Source of the DNA: Varanus komodoensis
Lineage: Eukaryota > Chordata > Lepidosauria > Squamata > Varanidae
Assembly (NCBI RefSeq): GCF_004798865.1
Contig: NW_025335268.1
Span: forward strand, 111,339,027-111,403,026
Length of the DNA: 64,000 nt
Direction: 5' to 3'
Of the stretch, positions 1-11,223 are shown piece by piece (positions within the stretch are counted from its first letter, which is position 1; each line of letters begins with the position of its first letter). Under the pieces are notes generated by a model. That model worked only from the letters and a program-made list of their open reading frames with translations. It did not search any database and was not told the DNA's origin. Both the position numbers and the translations under genes were made by a program.

Positions 1-1734
1 ATGAATCAGCCGAAGCTGAAGGAAAGCGCTCCTCGCCACTTCTGTCACCTGAGCTTCCAATGAAAGCTCCAGGTTGAGGAGCACTCCCAGGCTGCGGACC
101 TTGTCCCTAAGAGGGAGTGCAACCCCATTCAGGACTAGGTTCAATTCACCCTCTCCGAAGCCCGATCCGCCAACCAACAGGACCTCCGTCTTGTCTGGAT
201 TGAGTTTCAGTTTATTGGCCCTCATCCAGCCCATTACCTCGGCCAGTCACCGGTTCAGTACAGCCACTGCCTCACCTGGATTGGTGGAAAACGAGAGGTA
301 GAGCTGGGTATCATCAGCGTACTGATGATTCCGCAGCCCACACCTCCTGATGACCTCTCCCAGCGGTTTCATGTAGATGTTAAACAGCAAAGGGGACAAA
401 ATGGACCCCTGCGGTACTCCATGGCATAGCTGCCATGGTGCAGAGCCATAGTCCCCCAGCACCACCTTCTGGAATCGGCCATTGAGATAGGAGCGGAACC
501 ACTGCAAAGCAGTGCCTCCAACCCCCAATCCCACTAGCCTATCCAGAAGGATACCATGGTCGATGGTATCGAAAGCCGCTGAGAGGTCCAGGAGAACCAA
601 CAGGGACACACTCCCCCTGTCCTTCTCCCTGCACAGGTCATCATCCAGGGCGACCAAGGCAGATTCAGTACCGTACCCGGGTCTGAAGCCGGACTGAACT
701 GGGTCCAGATAATCAGTTTCATCCAAGAGTGCTTGGAGTTGTCCCGCCACCACTCGCTGTAACACCTTGCCCAGAAACGGGATGTTGGCCACTGGTCTAT
801 AGTTAGTGGCCATCTATGGATCCAGTGACGCTTTCTTCAGGACCAGTCGGATTACCGCCTCCTTTAAAGGGGCAGGCACCCGACCCTCCTTCAGAGAAGC
901 GTTAACCACTTCCAAGATCCAGATCCCAATCCCGTGCTTGGAATTATTTATTAACCAAGACAGGCAAGGGTCCAATAGGCAAGTGGTGGGATGTACTCGT
1001 CCAAGCACCTTGTCCACATCGTCGGGCCCAAATAACTGAAATTCATCCAATAATTCTGGACCAGACGGCAGCATTGATGTTTCCCCAGAAACCTCTGATT
1101 CACTAGCGGTGTCTAGCTTGTGACGAATCTGAGCGATTTTCTCCCTGAAATGCCTGGCAAAATTGTCACAGCGGGCCTTTGAGGGTGGAACCAGATCTTT
1201 CTTAGGACCTGGACGAACCAGGCCTTGCACCACTCGAAAAGGCTCCGCCGGATGGCATTGTGAGGAGGCAATGGAAGTGGAAAAAAACCTCTTTTTCGCT
1301 GCCCTCACCGCCACAGCATAGGCCCAATAATGGGCTCTCAAGTGTGTTCGGTCAGATTCATCCCGTGATCTCCTCCACCTACTCTCTAGCCATCTCCCAA
1401 CCTGCTTCATCGCCCGCAATTCAGGTGTATACCAAGGGGAAGAGCGGGCTCTGCCCGGTGGGAGAGGACGCTTAGGAGCGATCGTGTCCACAGCCCTGGT
1501 CATCTCCCCGTTCCACAGTTCGACCAGAGCCTCGACAGGAGCACCAGTCTTGTCAGCCGGAAACTCCCCCAGGGCCTTCAGGAAACCATCCAGATCCATC
1601 CGGCTCCAGGGGCAGACCCACACAATCGGGTCCGCACCCTTATAGAGGGAGAGGCCGCTCTCGAGCACAAACCTCACGAGGAAGTGATCTGACCATGACA
1701 GGGGTGTCAGACATAAATTCCTCACCCTCAAACC
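1..1734 (-). mobile_element. L2-clade LINE, ORF2 (EN C-terminus, linker, RT), runs off left edge
   Basis: On the minus strand an almost open frame reads endonuclease C-terminus (SWSDHFLV), a basic linker, then reverse transcriptase with LDLSAAFDTIDH, GVPQGSILSPLLFN and the catalytic YADDTQLY. These are L2-type LINE motifs. One in-frame TAG lies just upstream of MATNYRPVANIPFLGK (814-816) and a TGA ends the frame at 247-249. Minus-strand sequence from 246 to 1 still reads as the L2 region after the RT (KLKLNPDKTEVLL-like), so the copy continues beyond the window. The 5' side stops at about 1734, where BovB sequence begins. Few stops and many retained CpGs suggest a fairly young copy. Confidence 0.88.
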
Positions 1735-2871
1735 ACAATGCTGCGAACCTCCGTCCATAGTTCTTCAGGCACTCTGTCTATCAGATCTAATTCCTTAAAT
1801 CTATATGTCACCTCTACTGTATATTCATCAGGGATATGATTTAGGTCATACCTGAGAGGCCTAGTGCTTTTCCCTACTTTCTTCAATTTAAGCCTAAATT
1901 TAGCAACAAGAAGCTCATGATCTGAGCCACAGTCAGCTCCTGGTCTAGTTTTTACTGACTGTATAGATCTTCTCCATCTTTGGCCACAGAGCACATAGTC
2001 AATCTGATTTCTGTGTTGACCGTCTGGTGATGCCCATGTGTAGAGTCGTCTCTTGGGTTGTTGGAAAAGAGTGTTTGCTATGAACAGCATGTTCTCTTGA
2101 CAAAATTCTTCCAGCTATTGCCCTGCTTCATCTTCTACTCCAAGGCCAAACTTTCCTGTTATTCCAGTTATCTTTTGGCTTCCTACTTTAGCATTCCAGT
2201 CCCCCATGATGATAATGACATCATTTTTGGTGTTATTTCAAGAAGGTCTTGTAGGCCTTCATATAACTGGTCAACTTCAGCCTCTTCAGCATCAGTGGTT
2301 GGGGCATAGACTTGGACTACTGTGATGTTGAATGGTTTTCCTTGGATTCGAACTGAGATCATTCTGTCATTTTGGAGGTTGTATCCCAGTACTGCTTTTC
2401 CTACTCTTTTATTGACTATGGAGGCTACTCCATTTCTTCTGAGGGATTCTTGCCCACAGTAGTCTACCTGATGGTCATCTGAATTGAATTTACCCATTCC
2501 TGTCCATTTCAATTCGCTGATTCCCAAGCTGTCGATGTTTAATCTTGTCATCTCATGTTTGACCACCTCCACCTTGCCTTGATTCATAGATCTTACATTC
2601 CAGGTTCCTATGCTCTAATGTTCTTTACAGCATCGGACTCTCCTTTCACCACCAGATACATCTGCAACTGAGTGTCCTTTCGGCTTTGACCCAGTCGCTT
2701 CATTCTTTCTGGCGCTACTAGTACTAGCCCTCCGCTGTTCCCCAGTAGCATATTGGACCCCTTCTGACCTGAGGTGCTCACCTTCCGGCGTCATATCTTT
2801 TTGCCTTTTGGTACTGTCCATGGGGTTTTCATGGCAAAGATACTGGAGTGGGTTGCCATTTCCTTCTCCAG
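1735..2871 (-). mobile_element. BovB (RTE-clade) LINE, 5' half with endonuclease
   Basis: Minus-strand pieces at 2615-2821, 2183-2587 and 1728-2090 match the start and endonuclease domain of squamate BovB: SLGISELKWTGMG, VVQVYAPTTDAE, RNQIDYVLCGQRW and ADCGSDHELLVAKFR. The endonuclease active-site SDH triad region is readable. The right end (about 2820-2871) resembles the BovB 5' leader. The element stops inside the post-endonuclease linker (ELWTEVRSIV) at about 1735, directly abutting L2 in the same orientation, so no BovB RT is present here. At least two frame changes separate the pieces. It is either interrupted by the L2 or a chimera with it. Confidence 0.87.
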
Positions 2872-3034
2872 TGTTGAATTTAATGATACATTAATTTTAC
2901 AAGCTTGCACACATTTTAAATTGTAGGTATTTATTTACTAGATCAATGCGGAAGCAAATATTCGATTAATTTTGACATGTATTTTTATCTCTCTGTTATT
3001 CAGTTTATCAAATCAAAGAGGTTAGATTGTTATG

Positions 3035-3150
3035 TCCACCTTGTCTGCCCTGAGATTATTGTAAGCCGTCCCAAGATGCTAGTGATGGACAGGTTAGAAA
3101 AGCTTTAAATGAATGAATGAATGAATGAATGAATGAATGAATGAATGAAT
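3035..3150 (+). repeat. L2-type 3' end with (GAAT)n tail
   Basis: A short stretch resembling the L2 3' terminus (TAAGCCGTCCCAAGAT followed by a GTTAGAAAAGCTTTAAA-like end) runs into a (GAAT)n microsatellite at about 3108-3150. Similar ends sit at 62580-62665. The clade assignment is by resemblance to other copies in this window. Confidence 0.55.
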
Positions 3151-4924
3151 CTTTCTTCTGCCATCAGTCCACCAGGATAAGATCATAGGTAAAATGATAA
3201 TAGGTACATTAAGGACTTCTCTGGATATAAATGAAGTATTTAGCATCATTCAAAGAAGCCATTGTATGTCCTGGCCAAGAGGTTTTTGTGATCCCAAGGA
3301 AATGAATATGCCAGTTTCCAGGCTTACTTATAAGGAGATATTTTATTGTTGGAACAAGCAGGACATTAGTTAGGTCCTCAAGGCATTTAACAGCAAGTCA
3401 CATACACTAATCCCTGCAAGGTAGGCCATCATCAGCTGGAATGGATGGGGTCAGCAGAGCATCCTTGGAACACACAAGGGAAATGACTAGCTTATATAGA
3501 TTACATGTTTACAGTAAGGTTTACAGCAATCATACAGCAAAGTATGTTGGGGTGACATGAATTATTGACAGTGGGGGCAACATAGACACTGAGTACACAG
3601 GAGCCAATACACATTTAGGTGCAGAGAATCAGAAAGGCACAGTAGTCCCTGTATGACCTGTCAAGGCCCCCAAATTGGGGTTCTCATCTCTGCTGAAGGT
3701 GCCAAGACTATAAGGTGTAGCCTGAGACATCTAGCCAACAGAGCATAAGCTCATGAACTGCCTCCTACATGAGGACAGGAGGATATTAGCAGGACTGGGC
3801 AAGGAAGTGAGCACAGCAGTGTGTTCATCCTTTGTCCATCTATCAAGCAAAGAAGTTGTCTTCCTATTGCGAATGCAGTCAAATGGGATCAGGAAGAGAT
3901 AACTAAGGTGCTACATTATAATTAAAACAGGTAAGGCAACTTGAGTTCATCCAAGGCAAGCAAAGCCTATGTTTTTAGAAGCCAGAGACTCAGGCCTGAA
4001 TGTGGGGTGCAGGCCTGCGCAGCCAGATAATACTCAAGTTAACTCAAGCTTAAGACTTGCCAAGGTTTGGGTTTGTCTTTGGTATTTTAGGAGCCCCAAT
4101 GCCATAGACAGTAGCTTCATCCACAGATGTTAGCAGGTGTCCACAATTTGCTCTATGTTGGGAGTCAAGGAAGTAGGAACCTCTGGCCAATAGAGTCTGC
4201 CCATGTGGGTTATGCAGGCTTAGGCTGCCTCTGGTCTCCTCCCCAAGCCCTAGCCCCTGACTCGGGAGCCACCTGAGAAGACAAGCTTTCTGCGGAGGCA
4301 GGTAGAGGATCTCTTTTTTTCTACCTCTTATTACAGGCTGTAGATAATAGGAAGTGTGAAGCTGCCTCAAGCTTCTCAGTCTCTTCTCTCCAATGACACA
4401 AGATGTGGAAGTGGCAAAGAGAAGATTCAGATGCAGCAATTCTGGCTCCAGAAGGATTGCTTTACAATATGCTATTGTTTTTGTTATGTGCCATCAAGTC
4501 AGCTTCAGCTTATGATGACCCTTATGAAAAAGGCTTCAAAAATGTCCTAACCATGATAGTCCTGCTCAGCTCTTGTCAATTCAAGGCTGTGGCTTCCTTT
4601 ATGTAATCTTTCTCCCTCTCTCCCAAATGTATATGTCTAAAAGTTTCCACAGTTACAAATATTGATCTTTAAAAGTTGTGAAATCAATCCTTACCCTTCA
4701 GATTTTTCTTTGTCACTGAATGGACATTTAAACCAATGCAAACAAAACTCCCCTTTCTCACCATTGGCTGGACAACAGAAAACATCAATAGTTCTATCAG
4801 CACTCTCCAAGGCCTGGTATTGGTCACAGTTTATTGGTCCTGGGTCTAACACAAATAGGACAGTGTGTTCTGTGATTTATGATATAAAGGGTAGGGGTTA
4901 GGGTTAGGGTTAGGCCAGCAAAGG
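3151..4924. other. unassigned AT-rich DNA
   Basis: No gene, RNA or confident repeat was recognised. Open frames here (for example minus 4050-4439) are short and show no domain or codon bias. The only notable item is the telomere-like tract near 4894. Confidence 0.5.
4894..4914 (+). repeat. short interstitial telomeric repeat (TTAGGG)n
   Basis: Just over three perfect vertebrate telomere units lie in a row, with no other telomeric or subtelomeric sequence around them. Such short tracts can be left by repair of a break or arise by chance. Confidence 0.75.
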
Positions 4925-5223
4925 AGAAGGATTAGATATCTGACAGCTATCCCCTCTTGTCATTCTTCTCTCAGCTGGATGATTCCTGGCCCCTCTACCA
5001 TTCTTCCATTGGGCTGGCTGCTGCTGCTGAATGCCAGGTCAGCCCAAACTAAGATCTCCCTCATCCATGAGGAGTCTAACCTGGCCTGCTTTACTGAAAC
5101 CTGGATGAGGGAAACAGGAGGGGTTCTCCTCTCCCAGTTGTGCCTACCAAGATACTTGGTACAACACCAGGATCAGCTTGATGGTCAGACAGAGTAGGTA
5201 GCCTTGGTTTTTAAGAATTCAAC

Positions 5224-5336
5224 CTCTTAAGTAGTCTCTGGGGGATGGTGGAGGACAGGAAGGCCTGGAGGAATGTTGTCCATGGGGTTGCGATAGGTCG
5301 GACATGACTTCGCAACTAGCAACAGCAAGCAACAAC
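5224..5336 (+). mobile_element. BovB 3'-end fragment inserted in L2
   Basis: The sequence around VHGVAIGRT (GTTGTCCATGGGGTTGCGAT) and a tail of CAACAGCAAG-type units match the BovB 3' terminus, 5'-truncated to about 0.1 kb. A related 13-base word flanks it (CAACCTCTTAAGT on the left, CAACCTGTTGGGT on the right), a plausible decayed target-site duplication. It interrupts the + strand L2 endonuclease region. Confidence 0.75.
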
Positions 5337-7327
5337 CTGTTGGGTGAGATAGAAAAATACGTATGTTGTGATGACCAGAGAATTGCCAAGTATGCTGTCT
5401 CCCTGGTACCAAGATTAAAGATATAACCAACAAATTCATTTTACTCATACAACCCACTAACAAACTAATGAGTTGGCTTCCTGTTCACCCAAGTGTGGGT
5501 CTTGAGTATTTGTATCACGCATCAGGCACCGGAGACTGATTAGGGATTCTGCTGCTATATTCGTACCCACTATGCTGCCCAACAGACTTCCTGAGTTGAT
5601 GGAGGTGATCTTGGACCTGATATTGAGGACTCCCAGAATGTTGGTTCTGGGGTGGACCTAAATTTCCATGCCATTGCTGCCTTATCCTTGGGTAGCTCAG
5701 GCCTTCATGGCCACCATGACAGCCATAGGACTGTCTCAATATGTTACCAGCCAGCATGTAAAAAACAAACACACTTGACCTGGTTTTCTTGACAGGAGGA
5801 TGGTGATCTACAAGTGGAAGGTGGGTAACATTAACTTCCTTGTTGTGGTCAGATCATTTCCTTTTGAGGTTTTGACTCTTGGATCCCTTTCCACTCTGCA
5901 AGAGAGAGGAACCTATTAGGATGGTCTGCCTCCAGAGATTTATGGATCTTGGGGGTTTCCTGAGGTCTCTGGGGGATTTTCCAGCTGGTATGGTTGGCAC
6001 TCCTGTTGAACCTAAAGTCACTGTATGGAATACAGAGGTGACTCAGGCAGTTGACATGATTGCACAAAGCCAGCCCCCTGGTATGTATCTGAGTTGAGGA
6101 CAATGAAGCAAGATGACAGATGGCTAGAGCACAGGTAAAGGAAAACTCATCAGGAGTCCAACCAAACAGGGCTGAGAGTTCATTATTGAGCCTATTCTGA
6201 GGCACTGAAGGTGGCAAAGTGACAATTCTGTGCCACCTGCATTGCATCTTCTCAGTCTTGTCCAGTGGAGCTTTTCCAAGTGGTTGGTGGCCTTTTACAT
6301 CTCAGGGCAACAGGAAAGTTTATAGAACTCTCAGTAGCTCACTGTGATGAACTTACTCAGTACCTTCAGATTTGTCACAAATTGGACTCCACCATTAATA
6401 TAGTTCCACTAATAGAGGCATTCAGAGCACCATCTGGGCCAGTTTTGTTAGATGAGTCTCTGTTATTGAGGCTTGAGAATGAGGACAAGGTGCTTGGTCA
6501 GGTTTGACATACCACCTGTATGCTCAACACTTGCCCATCATGGCTAATCAGGATAACTGAGGAAAGGATTTGTATCTATAAATGCCTATTTGAGAGAGGG
6601 AGTGGTACCAACCTCTTTAAAGGAGGCTGTGATTAAGCCACTCCTAAAAAAGCAGAACGTGGACTCAGTAAATGTGAATAATTACAGATCAGTTGTGAAT
6701 GTCCCCTTTCTGAGCAAGGTGCATGTGGGTGGTAGCCAGGCAACTCCAGGTACTCTTGGATGAAATAGACATCTAGATCCATTTCTATTGGGTTTCAGGC
6801 CTGTTTTTGGAATGAAAACTGCCTTGGTTGCCCTGTGAAATGGCCCTTGCCAGGAGAGAGATGATGGAGAGAGACTCTGTTGATCTCTTGGACCTCTCAG
6901 CAGCTTATGACGCAATCAGCTATGGAGTCCTGGATAGGCTTCCTGGATCGGGAGTTCGAGGTACTGCTTTGCAGTAGTTCTGCTCCTGACTAGGTGATTG
7001 ATTCCAGAATATGGTGTGGGGGGATTATTGCTCTGCAGCATGGCAGTTATGCCATGGGGCAGTGAAGGGCTGTATTTTATCTCCTATGCTCTCCGATGCC
7101 TGACCATGGTTATCCATGCTCTGGTAACCTCTCATCTGGGCTAATGCAATGTGCTCTACATGGGGCTGCCTTTGAAAATGGTCCAGAAACCCCAACTTAA
7201 CTCAAAATATGGCAGCATGGCTATTAATGTAGAATGGTTCATGAGGCCATATCACACCAGTCCTCTTTCAGTTCCATTGGCTGCCAGTTAAAGTACAGGC
7301 CAATTAATAGTGCTTGTACTAATGTTA

Positions 7328-7742
7328 TTTATTTATTTAGAATTTTTGTATGCCATCCCATTTGCATGAGCCTCGGGACAGCTTACATACAATAAATAAA
7401 CACAATACAAATAGTGCACATAAAATCCAGATTCACCCTGGCTGCAAATTAAAAAACCTATAGATGACATTAAAAATTGTTAAAATATTGTTTAAATAAA
7501 AAGGTCTTAGCCTGGCACCGAAAAAGAAATAACGACAGTGCCAGGTGGACCTCTCTGGGGAGCGCATTCCATAGGTGGGGTGCCACTGCAGAGAAAGCCC
7601 TCCTCCAGGTACTTAGCCTCCTAATGTCTTTCACAGAGGGTTCCCAGAGGAGGGCCTCTGCTGCCGATCTCAAGGGGCGGGAGGGCAAATATGGAAGAAG
7701 GCATTCTTTTAGGTATCCAGGTCCCAAGCCGTTAAAGCCCCA
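7328..7742 (-). mobile_element. L2 LINE 3' end nested in opposite-strand L2
   Basis: The minus strand encodes the L2 ORF2 C-terminus (GPGYLKECLLPY, RRAFSAVAPHLWNALP, CQAKTFLFKQYF), then a 3' UTR ending in (TTTA)n on the + strand at 7328. It is 5'-truncated at about 7742. On the + strand the host L2 stops at about 7327 and resumes at about 7743 with the adjoining codons, which marks this as a later insertion. Confidence 0.85.
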
Positions 7743-8260
7743 AATGACTTGGAGCTAGGTTATCTGAAGGAACACCCTATACCATTTGTTCCTAATAGTA
7801 CTAATATTGTTTGCTGAGGTCCTTCTCAGGGAATCCCCCCCCCCCCCGAAGTAAAGGAGTGCTAAGCAGGGAAAGGGTCTTTTCAGAAGTAGCACCCTAT
7901 CCCTGGAATATGCTTCAGGATGGCCTGATGCCATCTTTGCCACCTTTTCAGAGATAGGTGAAAACGTTTTTTATTTTGCAGTTATTGTAATAGTTAAGTC
8001 TGCTGTGTTTTATTATCTGTTGAGCTAGTTTTACTTTACTTGCTGCTGTGCTGTAGGGGATGGGGGTCGTTAAAATATTATAGCTGCTGGGTTTTGTTGT
8101 CCTGTGGCTGTTGTCCATTGGATTGTTTTAGTCTTCTGTTGACTATTTAATACTTGTATATGAACTGTATATGAACTTTTACATTTGTAAACTGCTCAGA
8201 TAGCCTGCAAACTGTAGGGTAGTATATAAATGTAATATAAACAAACAAACAAACAAACAG

Positions 8261-10318
8261 TTAACCAAGCTTGCAAGTGATAGTTGCCCTTTAACAGCAG
8301 GTGATAATACTGTTAAAAATCTCACCTGTTAATTCTGCAAATCTGTTTGAAGACATCATGGTACAGAAACATAGGTCTCTAGAAGTCTACTCATGGGTAA
8401 ATACTCTTTACACTGTCACCATTCCATTAAATGTAAAATGTGGCTCAAGGTCTGTTACAGTATTTGGTGACACTAGACCAATTTGCATAAGTTAACTGCC
8501 TCCTGTTGTGCACTATAAATTTCCCAATAAAGAAGACTCCAGATGAGTAGGATCACAATGTATTATTTTTATCTTTAGTCATTTTAAAAGTAAATACTGC
8601 TTCCTTTAGTACATTTTTTGTACATTAAACAACAATGAATAGATTCAAGTTATTTTTAGAGGCTGAGAGGAAAAGAAAAAAGGAGGGAGAGGAATCCTTT
8701 GTTCAAATATTGGGAAGTGATTGTCATTACAAAGGAGTACACAATTTCACTTACAAAAATTTAAAAAAGGATAGTGAGCCAGGAATGGATATTACTTTTG
8801 AATGTATCACACATATTCTAACCAAAAAACCTTGAATTAACATCATCATTGATTGACAATGGTTACATATGCAAAAGTGTCTTTTATTGGTATATTTGCA
8901 GAAAACACGCTTTAATATATATTTATAATCATATTTTATGTGGTAAAAAGAGGTATGAAGACAGATTACATTTTCCAGGATTCCCAAGGACTGTAGCCTA
9001 ATAAAATTAATGATACGTATGGATTAAATGTTTTGTATGCCTTTTCTATTTTTTAACTTCCATTTCTGCTTATTATCCACTTCAACACAATGGGTTGTAT
9101 TACCAATTCTGATCCTTTCTGGATAGATTTAAGGCACAATGCTACCCATGTTCTGATAGAAAAACAGTCTACATTTCTCAGCATGGACCATCCAGGCATG
9201 CTGACAGCTGTAGGACTTTTTCTAAATGTATGTAGGATTGTACCCTTCACTGTAAAACTAATCAGCAGAGTACAACTTTAGTTGAGAATAAGCCCCATTG
9301 AAGTACATGACTCTTTTTTCTCAATAACATTTATTAATAGTTTTGAAATATAAGGTATTTATAAAGGAAACAACCATTTTTCAAATGGTAAGTAGCTTAC
9401 AGAGGTTTATGTGCCTATAATGAAACATTGGTGTCATACTTAAAATAAAGGGGGGATAGGTGGAAGAGAGATGGTGGTATTATCAGAGGGATAAGGGCTG
9501 AGGTGTACAATTCCTTACCTTCACCAAATGTGGACACAATCTAGATGGCACCATCTTGAGGGGAAAAGATTTCAGACCCTTTGCTGCAGGTGTAACATTT
9601 GGCTGCATTGAGTCATTGTTGTTTTATTATATTCCCAGTAGTAGGAGCCTCACTGGCAATTCAACTGTATTGTACAGTAGCCATGGAAGCCAGTGTCCTG
9701 GAGTATATACTTAGGCATCAATATATCTTATTTGTAATTAATAAAATTTGAGTTGTCTCTTTCTTGGTCTAGATTTCTGTTCTCAAACCCACAATATGTG
9801 TTACTATGGCAAACCTTTGCTATGATTAGAGCCTACACCCACACAATCCCTCGTCCACCTCCCTTAATGGACATGTCACTAATGCAGCCCTCTGCCTCAT
9901 TCTTATGTTTGCTTGCCAGTAGGCTTACCAGGTAGTAAGTGGTATGTGGAGTCATACTGGCAAGGAAGCCATACTGCCCTTCCTCATGAGACTTTCTCAT
10001 GGGTGAGACTGGCAGTTGCAGCTGTCCTCTACTTGGAAAGCCCATATTGTGCATGGAGCCTGAATAATGCCAAATTATGCCAGGCCTGCTATATTTATGT
10101 TCTTGGCTTTTGTAACTTCATGCAGCTCATTGTTGCTTTCTGGAAGCTTCTCCTGCAGCCAGTAGTCCAGCTCCTTCAACTGAGAGGTTTAGTTCATTCA
10201 CAGGAACAAAGGTCAATTTGTTTTAGAATCTTTAACTTCTCTATCTTGCAGCAATAATGTGGAGAAATAATATCGACACTGCTGGATGTTTGGATGGAGC
10301 CAGGGAAGATTCCCTATA
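8261..10318. other. unassigned DNA upstream of CTH
   Basis: AT-rich sequence with no recognisable exon or clear transposon. A phrase at 9268-9310 (AATAAGCCCCATTGAAGTAC) resembles the dispersed unit best seen at 38995-39085. Open frames are at most 114 codons, with no domain. Confidence 0.5.
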
Positions 10319-10446
10319 GCGGGGTTGAGGAACGTATAACTCGTCTGAAATCGTTGGCCTGCAATTCCCATCCTCCGTTACCATAGGCTTCGCTGGTTTG
10401 GGCTAATGGGAGTTAAAAGCCAACAGCATCATTAGGGGTCCTACAA
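10319..10446 (+). repeat. small inverted-repeat element (MITE-like) just upstream of CTH promoter
   Basis: The two halves pair imperfectly: GCCTGCAATTCCCATCCTCC near the left, TAATGGGAGTTAAAAGCC near the right. The arrangement matches a common amniote non-autonomous element of which further pieces lie at 23570, 25695, 27126 and 31573. Family assignment (hAT-like) is from memory. Confidence 0.5.
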
Positions 10447-10479
10447 TATCGTAGACTTAAAATGCGATTCTTAAAATGC

Positions 10480-11055
10480 CTGCCCCCGGCCTCACCCCCT
10501 CCCCCGAAAATGACAGCAATAGCCTGAGAGGTTGCTCTCTGCTTTGCGGGGCGGCGGGTTGCGCGCTCAGAGGGCAGTGCCGGAAATTCTGCCGCGATTT
10601 GTCGGGCGGTTATCGTTCAGCCTGGCTTTCCCGCTACCCTCAAGGACAGGAGGCAGCGCAGCCCTGCCCGCCTGCCCGCTCACTCGTCCGTCGTCCGTAT
10701 CTCGACCCCAAGAGCAACATGGGCGGGGTGCGACGCGCCTCCGTTTTACGCCAATGGGAGGCCTCGTCTGTGCCAGCATATAGCCGGATAGGGCTGCCAG
10801 ATCTCCACCCATCGCTGGACACGACGCGACCGCCAGCCAACCCGGGCGGAGCTTTCCCTTCCTTAAGGCAGCTGACGCAGCCAGCGACAGGCAAGCCGGT
10901 AAAGAAGCAACACGTCGAGACGTTGCGGCAGCCACAGTAGCGGTGCTTGCCTGCCCTTCGCCGTCGAGCGCGATCTGCTATCCGCCACCCACAGTGAGCC
11001 AACCAAGCTTCCCTGCGCTTCTCTAGAAGAGACATTGGTCGCCGCCGCGAGCAAC
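10480..11055 (+). promoter_or_regulatory. CTH CpG-island promoter and 5' UTR
   Basis: This is the only long CpG-dense stretch in the window, and it runs into exon 1. It carries a GC box (GGGCGGGG, 10721-10728) and a CCAAT box (10751-10755), with only a weak TATA-like CATATAG near 10778. This fits a housekeeping-type TATA-less promoter. No ATG occurs between about 10830 and 11055, so initiation anywhere in 10830-10900 would give a clean leader of about 150-220 nt. The start site is inferred, not seen. Confidence 0.75.
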
Positions 11056-11223
11056 ATGGCAAACACTAAGGAGAATAGCGCCGCTTTCCTGCCGCCCTTC
11101 AAGCACTTCGCTACACAGGCCATCCACGTGGGGCAAGATCCCGAACAATGGAACTCGCTGGCCGTGGTGCCTCCGATCACTCTCTCGACGACCTTTAAGC
11201 AGCACGCCCCGGGAAAGCACAGC
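11056..11223 (+). CDS. CTH: CTH exon 1 (codons 1-56)
   Basis: Begins at ATG in a strong context (A at -3, G at +4). Reads MANTKENSAAFLPPF, then the conserved FATQAIHVGQDPEQW and the STTFKQ substrate-site region, ending at H55-S56 with donor GTGAGT. An in-frame TTG 21 nt upstream is not used as a start in vertebrates. Length matches human exon 1 exactly; only the first ten residues differ clearly. Confidence 0.96.

Larger units (their letters stand above)
4925..8260 (+). mobile_element. Decayed, nearly full-span L2 LINE ORF2, split by two insertions
   Basis: The + strand contains L2 ORF2 in order: endonuclease start (LLLLNARSAQTK, LACFTETWMRETGG at 4979-5197), endonuclease end and linker (5340-6250), RT N-terminal part (6265-7090), then a C-terminal segment (LYMGLPLKMVQ near 7150). 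It resumes at about 7743 (DLELGYLKE) and runs to an (AAAC)n tail at 8239-8259. The YADD region is missing, apparently deleted between about 7090 and 7100. There are many stops and frame shifts, so this is an old copy. It is interrupted by a BovB tail (5224-5336) and by an opposite-strand L2 3' end (7328-7742). Confidence 0.8.

Noticed and set aside
3108-3150. CRISPR-like short repeats
   Set aside because: Plain tetranucleotide microsatellite without spacers; the same applies to 8239, 62622 and 63928.
11035-11055. Upstream in-frame TTG start for CTH
   Set aside because: The ATG at 11056 has a strong context and gives exactly the human N-terminal length.
10476-11062. Overlapping open frames of 120-197 codons on both strands
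   Set aside because: They arise from GC-rich, stop-poor CpG-island sequence. They have no domain, and the minus-strand ones overlap CTH exon 1.
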